Shown piece by piece: positions 8,116-15,936 of a stretch of 51,555 nt of DNA (the first letter of the stretch is position 1; each line of letters starts with the position of its first letter). The notes beneath the pieces are model-generated. The model was not told the origin of the DNA, made no database searches, and saw only the letters and a program-made list of their open reading frames with translations. Origin of the DNA: Porphyromonadaceae bacterium UBA7042 (GTDB taxonomy: Bacteria; Bacteroidota; Bacteroidia; Bacteroidales; Muribaculaceae); the NCBI GenBank assembly GCA_002494015.1, contig DLAR01000104.1, forward strand, positions 1-51,555, read 5' to 3'. Position numbers and translations under genes: made by a program.

Positions 8116-11100
8116 TTAAAACGAAAGATTTACACCGATAAGATAAGTGCGGGGGCGGGGATAGTAACCGAGGTCAACGCCTGACACCCAGTTGGATGTA
8201 CCGTATCCGATTTCGGGATCCATGCCGTCATACTTGGTCCAAGTAGCAAGATTCTGCACTTGGAAGTAGAGACGGGCCTGACTGCACCACTTCTGATTCA
8301 TCAGCGGAGCGAAGTTATAACCGATAGTCAGGTTGGAGAGACGCAGATAGTCGCCGTCCTGAGTATAGAGGTCGCTGAACATCCAGTTGATGTTGGAGTC
8401 GGTGACTCGGGGAATTTTGTTGGATGTTCCCTCGCCGGTCCAACGGTCGAGAATGCGGGTGGTGTAGTTGGAGTTTTTGTTCACTTGGTTACGGTAGGAT
8501 TGTACAATCTTGAATCCGGCAGCGCCGGTGGCAACGAGGCCGAGGTCAAAGTTCTTATAATAGAGGTTGATGTTTAATCCGTAGGTAAACTTGGGCATGC
8601 CGTTTCCGAGGTCAACGCGGTCGTTGTCGTCAATCTTTCCATCATGGTCGATATCAAGGAAACGCACGTCGCCGGGCTGCGGGTTGTCCTGAAGGGTTCC
8701 GTTGCCTGCGAGAATCCACTCGTCGATTTCTTTCTGGTTCTGGAAGATACCGTCGGTCTTCAGACCCCAAAAGTAACCGATTGGGCGGCCGTTCTCAGCG
8801 CGGTAGAACTCATAGGAGTTGTCATAAAGCTCGTTGGTATTACCGTGGATTATACCATCTTCAGTAGGGATGGAGCCGACTTTGTTCTTGTTCCAAGCAC
8901 CGTTTACACCGATGCTGTAAGAGAAATCTTTCCCTATAACATCGTTCCATGTCAGGTTCAATTCTATACCGGTGTTCTTGACATCACCACCGTTGATGAT
9001 GGGCGCGCCTGTACCGACGGTAGCCAAAATCGGGGCGGGAACGAGCCAGTCTTTGGTGTTTTTCCAATAGGCATCGAAGTTGATGGCGAGGCGGCTGTTG
9101 AACAGTCGTGCGTCAAAACCGATATTGGTCTGTTCCGAAGTCTCCCAAGTGACGTCAAAGTTAGCGATTCGAGACGGATAAGCTCCCCAGTTGTCGGCAA
9201 GTGCCGTATCGTATCCTTCATTATAAACGCCGTTGGGGCCAAGATATTGTCCGAAGAAGTAATGAGTGTTGGAAACTTTTATCGGGGCGAGGTACTGGTA
9301 GTTGTCAATATTCTGATTACCAACGCGTCCCCAGCTTGCACGAATCTTGAGGAAATCAAGCCAAGTGCGGGTCGATTCCATAAATTTCTCGCTCGACATG
9401 TTCCAGCCTGCCGATACCGAGGGGAATGTACCGAAACGGTGTCCGCTTGCAAACTTGGAAGAACCGTCGCGACGCACGGTCAGGTTGACCATGTATTTCT
9501 CCTTCCAGTTCCATCCGATGCGGCCGAAGTAGGAAACCGAGCGGGACTGGTCGTGGGGGTTGCCTGCGGCTCCAAGGCCGTTGGCGGTTGTGGCGGCGGT
9601 ACCGTTGTTGATCCACGCATACTGCCATGTTGTCAATCCTTCTTTCAGATAAGCCTGATTGCCGCCAAGATAAGTGCCTTCATAACGGTAAGCCTCCATG
9701 CCGACGAGGACGTTGAACGCATGTTCCTTGATGTTGAAATCATAGGCGGCGGTATTGGTCCATGTCATGCCGAGGGAATGGTTCATGTTCTGAGCCACGC
9801 GGGTGTAAGTGTTATAGGAATAAGGCGAGAACTCATATATGGGAGTAAAGCTGCGATATTCGCTCGACCCGTAGACAGCGCCGAAGACAGTGCGGATTTT
9901 GAGGTTCTTGACAGGTTCCAACTGAGCGTAAGCGTTGCCCGAGAAGGTGGCGTTCTTTGTCTCGTTGTTGGTGTTGACCATCATGGATCCGTAGGGGTTG
10001 CCGTTGTTCTGATACCAGTCGCTGCCGGTAGTGTTGTTGTACTCGCCATCGGCATTGTAGACCGGAGTAAGCGGGGTCGAGTCAAACGCGCCGCGCAGGG
10101 TGTTGTTATACTGGTTGCCCACGCCGATGCCGCGTGACTTGGTGTAGACGAAGCTGACCTGCTCGCCCACTGTCAGCAGGTTGCCGAACAGCTTGTGGTC
10201 GCTGTTGACACGGAAGTTGTAACGCGAGTAGTTGGACACCTCGGGACCGCCCACGATACCCTCCTGATTGATGTAACCGAGAGAAACGGCATAGGTCGAA
10301 GTGGCCGAGCCGCCGGTCACGCCGACAGTGTAGCTCTGAGTCTTGGCGTTGTCATGGAACATCTGCCCTACCCAGTCGGTATCGATGACACCGAGACGGT
10401 TGCCGTCGGCATCATAACGCCAGATGTCATGGATGTTTTCCCAGTTGTAAGGAGCCGAGCCGCTGTTTAGCGCCTGCTCGTCCATGATTGTCATATACTG
10501 CTGAGCGTTGAGCATCTTGGTTGTCTTGGCCGCGCTCTGCCATCCGAAGTAGCCGTCAAATGTCACTTTGGCTTTTCCTTCGCGGCCCTGCTTGGTGGTG
10601 ATGAGCACAACGCCGTTGGCTGCCTGCGCACCGTAGATGGCTGCCGAGGCGGCATCCTTCAGCACGTCGATTGACTCGATGTCGGCGGGGTTAAGGGTCG
10701 AGATGTCGCCGCCGATACCGTCGATAAGGTAAAGGGGGGCTGCGTTACCGACGGTGCCGAGACCGCGGATGGTCACTTTCATGCCTGAACCGGGCTGGCC
10801 CGACTCGCTGGCGATGTTCACGCCGGGGAGCTGACCCTGCATCGCCTGAAGGGGAGATGCGGTGTTCATCTTGGCGATTTCGTCACCCTTTATCTGGGCG
10901 GTAGCGCCGGTGACGAGTTTCTTTTTCTGCACACCGTAACCGACGACGACAACCTCGTCGAGGACTTCGGAGTTTTCGAGCAGCGCGACATCGAGGCGGG
11001 AACCGGTAACGGTCTCCTCGCGGGTAGTCATGCCGACATAGGTGAATGTCAGGACTGCGCCTGTCTCGGTTTTAATGGAGTAATTGCCGTCAATATCGGT

Positions 11101-11295
11101 GCTTGTACCGTTGGCAGTGCCTTTGACCATAACGGTCGCGCCGATCAGAGGCTCACCGTCGGCAGCCGAGGTCACGGTGCCGGTGACGGTAATGACCTCT
11201 GCATTGACAAAGCCGATACTTGTCAACAGGCACATTGCAACCATTGCAGCGCGGAACAACCGCGTGCGGCAATGTTCAATCAGATTTTTTCCCAT
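8116..11295 (-). CDS. susC: SusC/RagA family TonB-linked outer-membrane transporter
   Basis: The protein has 1059 residues, typical for SusC. After a signal peptide there is a carboxypeptidase-D-regulatory-like domain (about 35-110: VTGTVTSAADGEPLIGATVMVKG), a TonB-box-like segment (LDEVVVVGYGVQKKK), the plug domain with the SusC signature (NPADIESIDVLKDAASAAIYGAQAANGV), then a long beta-barrel ending in Phe (LIGVNLSF). It imports oligosaccharides released at the surface, powered by TonB-ExbBD. It is the first gene of the five-gene operon, with a predicted promoter about 100 bp upstream, and diverges from the hybrid regulator gene that probably controls it. Confidence 0.97.
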   Translation of the reverse strand: MGKNLIEHCRTRLFRAAMVAMCLLTSIGFVNAEVITVTGTVTSAADGEPLIGATVMVKGTANGTSTDIDGNYSIKTETGAVLTFTYVGMTTREETVTGSRLDVALLENSEVLDEVVVVGYGVQKKKLVTGATAQIKGDEIAKMNTASPLQAMQGQLPGVNIASESGQPGSGMKVTIRGLGTVGNAAPLYLIDGIGGDISTLNPADIESIDVLKDAASAAIYGAQAANGVVLITTKQGREGKAKVTFDGYFGWQSAAKTTKMLNAQQYMTIMDEQALNSGSAPYNWENIHDIWRYDADGNRLGVIDTDWVGQMFHDNAKTQSYTVGVTGGSATSTYAVSLGYINQEGIVGGPEVSNYSRYNFRVNSDHKLFGNLLTVGEQVSFVYTKSRGIGVGNQYNNTLRGAFDSTPLTPVYNADGEYNNTTGSDWYQNNGNPYGSMMVNTNNETKNATFSGNAYAQLEPVKNLKIRTVFGAVYGSSEYRSFTPIYEFSPYSYNTYTRVAQNMNHSLGMTWTNTAAYDFNIKEHAFNVLVGMEAYRYEGTYLGGNQAYLKEGLTTWQYAWINNGTAATTANGLGAAGNPHDQSRSVSYFGRIGWNWKEKYMVNLTVRRDGSSKFASGHRFGTFPSVSAGWNMSSEKFMESTRTWLDFLKIRASWGRVGNQNIDNYQYLAPIKVSNTHYFFGQYLGPNGVYNEGYDTALADNWGAYPSRIANFDVTWETSEQTNIGFDARLFNSRLAINFDAYWKNTKDWLVPAPILATVGTGAPIINGGDVKNTGIELNLTWNDVIGKDFSYSIGVNGAWNKNKVGSIPTEDGIIHGNTNELYDNSYEFYRAENGRPIGYFWGLKTDGIFQNQKEIDEWILAGNGTLQDNPQPGDVRFLDIDHDGKIDDNDRVDLGNGMPKFTYGLNINLYYKNFDLGLVATGAAGFKIVQSYRNQVNKNSNYTTRILDRWTGEGTSNKIPRVTDSNINWMFSDLYTQDGDYLRLSNLTIGYNFAPLMNQKWCSQARLYFQVQNLATWTKYDGMDPEIGYGTSNWVSGVDLGYYPRPRTYLIGVNLSF

Positions 11296-11399
11296 TTGAA
11301 AAGTTTTACAGGTTAATATTTAGGTTATTTATTTTGTTAGGTGAAGATATTTTTTCAGGGTATTTCATGGTTGTCAGAGGAGCTTTCCACTTAACACGG

Positions 11400-11430
11400 C
11401 AAATTTAAAATTTAGTTCTTTAAGCGCAAT
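11400..11430 (-). promoter_or_regulatory. Predicted promoter of the susC operon
   Basis: On the minus strand ATTG (near-match to the -33 TTTG) is followed after 19 bp by TAAATTTG, an exact match to the -7 consensus TAnnTTTG. The predicted leader to the SusC ATG is close to 100 nt. The weak -33 box is consistent with a promoter that needs an activator. Confidence 0.6.
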
Positions 11431-11489
11431 TATTTCAAATAAAATAAAATGTGTGTTAAAAAGTAAATCGGGGGGGGTGATTTGTTAAT

Positions 11490-11505
11490 AAACACTGTCG
11501 TGTTT
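11490..11505. promoter_or_regulatory. Small inverted repeat, candidate regulator site in the divergent region
   Basis: AAACAC and GTGTTT form 6-bp arms around TGTC. The site lies about 60 bp upstream of the susC -33 box, where an AraC-type output domain of a hybrid regulator could bind. A run of eight G (11470-11477) separates it from the promoter. The role is inferred only from position. Confidence 0.3.
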
Positions 11506-11578
11506 GTTATCTACACACGCTTTAAAGCCGCATACAAAGCCAACTTTCAAAAAAACAAAATGTTTCTATCAGTATACA

Positions 11579-11610
11579 TTTGGAATATTGGTTAACATTT
11601 GCTTACTTTG
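11579..11610 (+). promoter_or_regulatory. Predicted promoter of the hybrid two-component regulator gene
   Basis: TTTG at 11579-11582, a 20-bp spacer, then TTACTTTG at 11603-11610, one base off the TAnnTTTG consensus. Transcription would begin about 27 nt before the ATG at 11644, which excludes the in-frame upstream TTG at 11599 as the start. Confidence 0.6.
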
Positions 11611-11643
11611 CATCAGACTTGCAATCCTAAGCCACACATCACC

Positions 11644-14600
11644 ATGAAACATTACCTATATATCCTGCTTATCCTGACCTCGGTCATGACTGCCGCGCTG
11701 ACCGGTAATGCCGCCGACAGATTCAAGCTTAAACACCTTGAGACCGGGACGGGACTTTCCAACAACCGCATCAACTCCATCCTCAAGGATGATGACGGCT
11801 TTCTGTGGATTGCCACCACGTCGGGGCTGTGCCGTTATGACGGCTATGACATCAAGTTCTATATCAGCGACCCCGACTCACCGGGGGGGACAGGCAACAA
11901 CAACATAGGGGAAATTCATCGCGCTTCCGACGGGAGGTTGTGGATTCTCGCAGGAAAAGACTACATAATCTATGACCCCGCCATCGAGACCTTTACCCGC
12001 GACATCACCGGAATCATGAAGGAAATGGGGCTTGACGGAAAACCGTCAAAAGTGTTTTTTGACAGCAACGGGGCGATGTGGTTTTATGTCCCGGAACTCG
12101 GCATCTACCGGCTTAAACCGGGAGAAAGGAAAGCCGTGGCAGTGGAAGGACTCATCCATTCCGCCCATGAAATCACAGACATGGCCGAGGGCAACGGGAT
12201 GATTATAGGAGTCGACGACACCGGCACCATGTCGGTAATCGATTCTGAATCTCTGAGAATCATAAAGCAGATTACCCATATCACCGATACTGCCGAGACT
12301 TCGGGATACAACTATGTCTATACCGTCGACATCGACCGTGACGGCAGCGTGTGGGTGTTCAATACCGAGCAATTGTGGCTGTATGACCCGATACAAGACC
12401 GATGGCTGACCGACAAACTCCCCGGCAACGGACGCAACATGGTGGTGAAAACGATGTATCAGGGCCGCAATGGCGAAATCTGGATAGGCCGCGACCATCA
12501 CGGGCTGGAAAGAGTGGTCAAGGACCCCGACGGCATAAAATTTGAACAGGTGTGGGGAGAGTCGGAAGGAACCCACGGCTCCAACAACACCATCACCTCA
12601 CTCTTTGAAGATAACGGCGGCACGATGTGGATAGGCACCTACAAGCGCGGACTGTTCTACCACAATGAAAGTGCCGAAAAGTTCTCTCTCGAAACCCTCC
12701 CCGACGTAAACTGCATCCTTAACGACCACAAGGGTCAGGAAGTGTGGGTCGGCACAGACAATTCGGGACTTCTGAAATGGAACCCGTCAACAGGAGCATC
12801 GACATCGTTTCCCGACCCCTCGGAAGGGGGCACCCCTGCGGCCATAACCAGCATGGCTATAGGAAACGATAACGCACTGTACATCGGCACATTCTCGCGC
12901 GGACTGAAAAAATTCGAGAACGGTGTCTTCACCCGCATAGAGACAGGCACCACCCTCGACACGACCTATCCGTGGGCGCTCGTCAGCGGTGATAAAAACG
13001 ACCTCTGGGTAGGCACTCTCGGAGGGGGGATATACAACTATAATATCGCCTCGGGGGAAACAACAGCCTATAACATGTCCAACAGCGGCCTGAAAGGGGA
13101 TTTCATCACGTCGGCAATACGCAGCAAGGACGGGAAATTTTACTTTGCGACATCCACGGGGATAGTGTACTACGACCCCTCTACCGATAAAATAGAATCA
13201 CTCGTAATTGATGCCGACGAAAAAAACGAGGCAATCGTCAATTCAGGGAACATCAACCAGATATATGAAGACTCGCGCGGACTGATGTGGATTGCCACGC
13301 CCAACGGCCTCAAAGTCTATGACCGGCCGCGAAAACAGCTTCACGACATCCCCCTGCGCGACAATCTGAAATATCTTTACATCCTCGGCATCATCGAGGA
13401 CAGCAACAACGGCATGTGGGTCAGCGAGGGAGGCAACCTCATCAATATAGAAGTGGAATATAACGAAAAAAACGGCCGGCTCTCGACCGTAAACCATGTC
13501 TATGACTCGCGTGACGGTATCCAGAACAGCGATTTCAACCAGCGGTCGTTTGCCATCCTTGACAACGGCGACATCGTTGCCGGAGGTCTGTACGGCATCA
13601 ACCGTTTCTCGCCTGCGTCAATAAAATACAACAAGGTACTCCCCCATGTGATGTTCACAGGTCTATCGATTGCCAACCGCGAAGTGTCAGTCGGAGAGAA
13701 AATCGACGGCATCATCCCGTTGACGCAGTCGCTCAATCATGGCCACGAACTGCAACTGCCCCCTTCGGCCGGGGATTTCACCATAAATTTCGCAACCGAC
13801 AATTATGTGCTGCCCGACAAGACCACATATTACTATAAACTCGAAGGATTCAACAACGAGTGGATGGCGTGTCCCGCCCGGGTTCACCATGTTACCTATA
13901 CCAACCTCTCGCCCGGCCATTACCGGCTGCTCGTGAAAGCGGTCAACAGTGACGGATATGAAAGCGCCGCACCGACCGAACTGTCGATAACCGTCTTGCC
14001 TCCCTTCTATGCCACCCCGTTGGCCTATATCCTCTATATCCTCCTCGGGACCGGAGCGATATACGGCATAGTCAAGCTGGTGCGCAACCGCGAGCTCCGC
14101 CGTTTCAACGAGCGCCGACACGAAGACGCGATGCGCAAACAGGAGGAGATAAACCAGCTGAAATTCAAGTTTTTCACCAATATCAGCCATGAGCTGCGCA
14201 CCCCGTTGACTCTCATCGTGTCCCCTCTCGAAGCAATGCTGAAAGAATCACAGCACGACGAGAAACAGACTCGCCGTCTGTCAATGATGCGAAACAACGC
14301 CATGAGGCTGCTCAACCTCGTCAACCAGCTGCTCGACTTCCGTAAAAACGAAGTCACCGGACTTCAGCTCAGCGCGTCCGAGGGCGACATCATCGCCTTC
14401 CTGCGCAATGCCTGCAATTCATTCACAACGATGTCAGAACGCAAGAACATCAACCTGACATTCTATTCTCCCGACGAGTCGGTCAACATGATGTTTGACG
14501 AGGACAAGATGAGCAAAATCATCATGAACCTGCTCAGCAATGCCTTTAAATTCACTCCCGCCGGAGGCCGGGTAGATGTCGCCGTGGAACGCGTGCAAGG

Positions 14601-15798
14601 CAACCCGGGAACCGTGCGCATCAAAGTCGCCGACACCGGCATAGGAATCAAGGACAAGGACAAAGAGCGGATATTTGAACGTTTCTACCAAGTGGATGAC
14701 AATGGTGACGCACATCCCGGGATGGGGAGCGGTATCGGATTAAGCCTTGTGAGCGAATATGTCAAGCTCCACAACGGCGGCATCCGCGTCACCGACAATC
14801 CGGGCGGCGGCAGCGTGTTCATCATCGAGCTCCCCATCAGCGGCAAACCAGCAGAAAATGCGGCAACCCGGTCAGAATCCGCAGTGCAAAACGAGCCTGA
14901 AGACAAACCACTCCCCGCCACGGTCGAAGAAAAACCGCTTTCGGACCCGGCTCCCGCCCCTGCCCCGAAAGCGGTGCCGGAACCATCCAAAACCCCGGCT
15001 CAGGTGCCCGCGATTCCTGCGGGAAAACGCCCCACGGCACTCGTGGTCGACGACAATACCGACATGGTGGTGTTTATCAAAGACGGCCTGACTCCCGAGT
15101 TTCACACCATCACCGCCCACAACGGAGCCGAGGCACTGAAGTTGCTCGAATCACTAAAACCGGCCATCATACTGACCGACCTGATGATGCCCGAAATGGA
15201 CGGCATCGAGCTGTGTAGCCGCCTGAAAGCCAATCCCGACACAGCCTCTATCCCGGTTATAATACTCACCGCCAAGCATGACATGCAGGCCAAAGTCGAA
15301 GGACTGACAATCGGGGCCGACGACTATATCACCAAGCCGTTCAACATCGACCTGCTGCTTCTGCGCATGCGCCGTCTTGTCGAGCTTACGGCCAAAGGGG
15401 TGTCGCGCACCACAATCGACCCCGAGCCGGGCGAAATAAAGATTACACCCCTCGACGAACGGCTGATCGAAAAGGCTGTGAAATATGTCGTGGCCAACAT
15501 CAAGCGCCCCGAGCTGTCAGTAGAGGAACTAAGCTCCCATCTCGGGATGAGCCGCGTCCATCTCTACAAAAAGATGAAAGCAATTACCGGGAAGACACCG
15601 ATAGAGTTCATTCGCCTTATCAGGCTGAAACGAGCGGCTCAGATGTTAAGGGAAAGCCAGATGAACGTCTCGGAAATCGCCTATCAGTTAGGCTTTAACA
15701 GTCCGAAATATTTCAGCAAATATTTCAAGGACGAATTTGGCGTTCTCCCCTCGGTTTACCAATCCAACGAAAGCAAGGGAACAAACTATACCGTTTAA
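11644..15798 (+). CDS. Hybrid two-component system regulator (sensor kinase, receiver and AraC-type HTH fused)
   Basis: The protein has 1384 residues. A signal peptide (MKHYLYILLILTSVMTAALT) leads into a periplasmic two-component-regulator propeller with repeated W-I-A/G-T motifs (FLWIATTSGLCRYDG, MWIGTYKRGLFY), then a Y_Y_Y domain (YYYKLEGFNNEW). A transmembrane helix lies at about 789-813. The cytoplasmic part has HisKA with His849 in FFTNISHELRTPL, HATPase_c (GIGLSLVSEYVKLHNGG), a Pro/Ala/Glu-rich linker of about 65 residues, a receiver with Asp1179 (ILTDLMMPEMDG), and a C-terminal AraC HTH (about 1285-1375). Such proteins sense an oligosaccharide in the periplasm and activate the adjacent susC operon. 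The start at 11644 is set by the signal peptide and the promoter. It is divergent from susC and upstream of the GH31 operon. Confidence 0.95.
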   Translation: MKHYLYILLILTSVMTAALTGNAADRFKLKHLETGTGLSNNRINSILKDDDGFLWIATTSGLCRYDGYDIKFYISDPDSPGGTGNNNIGEIHRASDGRLWILAGKDYIIYDPAIETFTRDITGIMKEMGLDGKPSKVFFDSNGAMWFYVPELGIYRLKPGERKAVAVEGLIHSAHEITDMAEGNGMIIGVDDTGTMSVIDSESLRIIKQITHITDTAETSGYNYVYTVDIDRDGSVWVFNTEQLWLYDPIQDRWLTDKLPGNGRNMVVKTMYQGRNGEIWIGRDHHGLERVVKDPDGIKFEQVWGESEGTHGSNNTITSLFEDNGGTMWIGTYKRGLFYHNESAEKFSLETLPDVNCILNDHKGQEVWVGTDNSGLLKWNPSTGASTSFPDPSEGGTPAAITSMAIGNDNALYIGTFSRGLKKFENGVFTRIETGTTLDTTYPWALVSGDKNDLWVGTLGGGIYNYNIASGETTAYNMSNSGLKGDFITSAIRSKDGKFYFATSTGIVYYDPSTDKIESLVIDADEKNEAIVNSGNINQIYEDSRGLMWIATPNGLKVYDRPRKQLHDIPLRDNLKYLYILGIIEDSNNGMWVSEGGNLINIEVEYNEKNGRLSTVNHVYDSRDGIQNSDFNQRSFAILDNGDIVAGGLYGINRFSPASIKYNKVLPHVMFTGLSIANREVSVGEKIDGIIPLTQSLNHGHELQLPPSAGDFTINFATDNYVLPDKTTYYYKLEGFNNEWMACPARVHHVTYTNLSPGHYRLLVKAVNSDGYESAAPTELSITVLPPFYATPLAYILYILLGTGAIYGIVKLVRNRELRRFNERRHEDAMRKQEEINQLKFKFFTNISHELRTPLTLIVSPLEAMLKESQHDEKQTRRLSMMRNNAMRLLNLVNQLLDFRKNEVTGLQLSASEGDIIAFLRNACNSFTTMSERKNINLTFYSPDESVNMMFDEDKMSKIIMNLLSNAFKFTPAGGRVDVAVERVQGNPGTVRIKVADTGIGIKDKDKERIFERFYQVDDNGDAHPGMGSGIGLSLVSEYVKLHNGGIRVTDNPGGGSVFIIELPISGKPAENAATRSESAVQNEPEDKPLPATVEEKPLSDPAPAPAPKAVPEPSKTPAQVPAIPAGKRPTALVVDDNTDMVVFIKDGLTPEFHTITAHNGAEALKLLESLKPAIILTDLMMPEMDGIELCSRLKANPDTASIPVIILTAKHDMQAKVEGLTIGADDYITKPFNIDLLLLRMRRLVELTAKGVSRTTIDPEPGEIKITPLDERLIEKAVKYVVANIKRPELSVEELSSHLGMSRVHLYKKMKAITGKTPIEFIRLIRLKRAAQMLRESQMNVSEIAYQLGFNSPKYFSKYFKDEFGVLPSVYQSNESKGTNYTV

Positions 15799-15840
15799 GT
15801 TAACATTTTAGCCACTCATTATATCAAAAACATCATTCTC

Positions 15841-15866
15841 CGTCAACATTATACCAACTGTTGACG
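15841..15866. promoter_or_regulatory. Inverted repeat upstream of the GH31 operon: operator or terminator
   Basis: CGTCAAC and GTTGACG are perfect 7-bp arms around a 12-base loop, followed by AAGAGTTTTTT. It could terminate the regulator transcript. It also sits where a -33 box would be for the -7 box at 15879, so it could be a binding site of the regulator. The sequence does not decide between these. Confidence 0.4.
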
Positions 15867-15878
15867 AAGAGTTTTTTG

Positions 15879-15886
15879 TAATTTTG
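15879..15886 (+). promoter_or_regulatory. Predicted -7 box for the GH31-GH2-GH3 operon
   Basis: TAATTTTG matches the Bacteroidetes -7 consensus exactly and lies 50 bp before the GH31 ATG. I see no TTTG at the right distance, so the promoter probably depends on an activator. Confidence 0.45.
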
Positions 15887-15936
15887 GCCTTATAAAAAAC
15901 GCCTTAAACAATACAAACAATACTAACCTTCATTTT

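Noticed and set aside
8644..10137. 497-codon open frame opposite susC
   Set aside because: It is an antisense shadow of the SusC barrel region, with no recognisable domain.
11341..11380. CAGGGTATTTCATGG near susC as another copy of the AGAGGGT repeat
   Set aside because: The match is short, lacks the AGAGGG edge and is not near a stop codon. It is probably chance.
11599..11643. Upstream TTG start for the hybrid regulator
   Set aside because: It overlaps the predicted -7 box and would put a polar stretch before the signal peptide. The ATG at 11644 is better.
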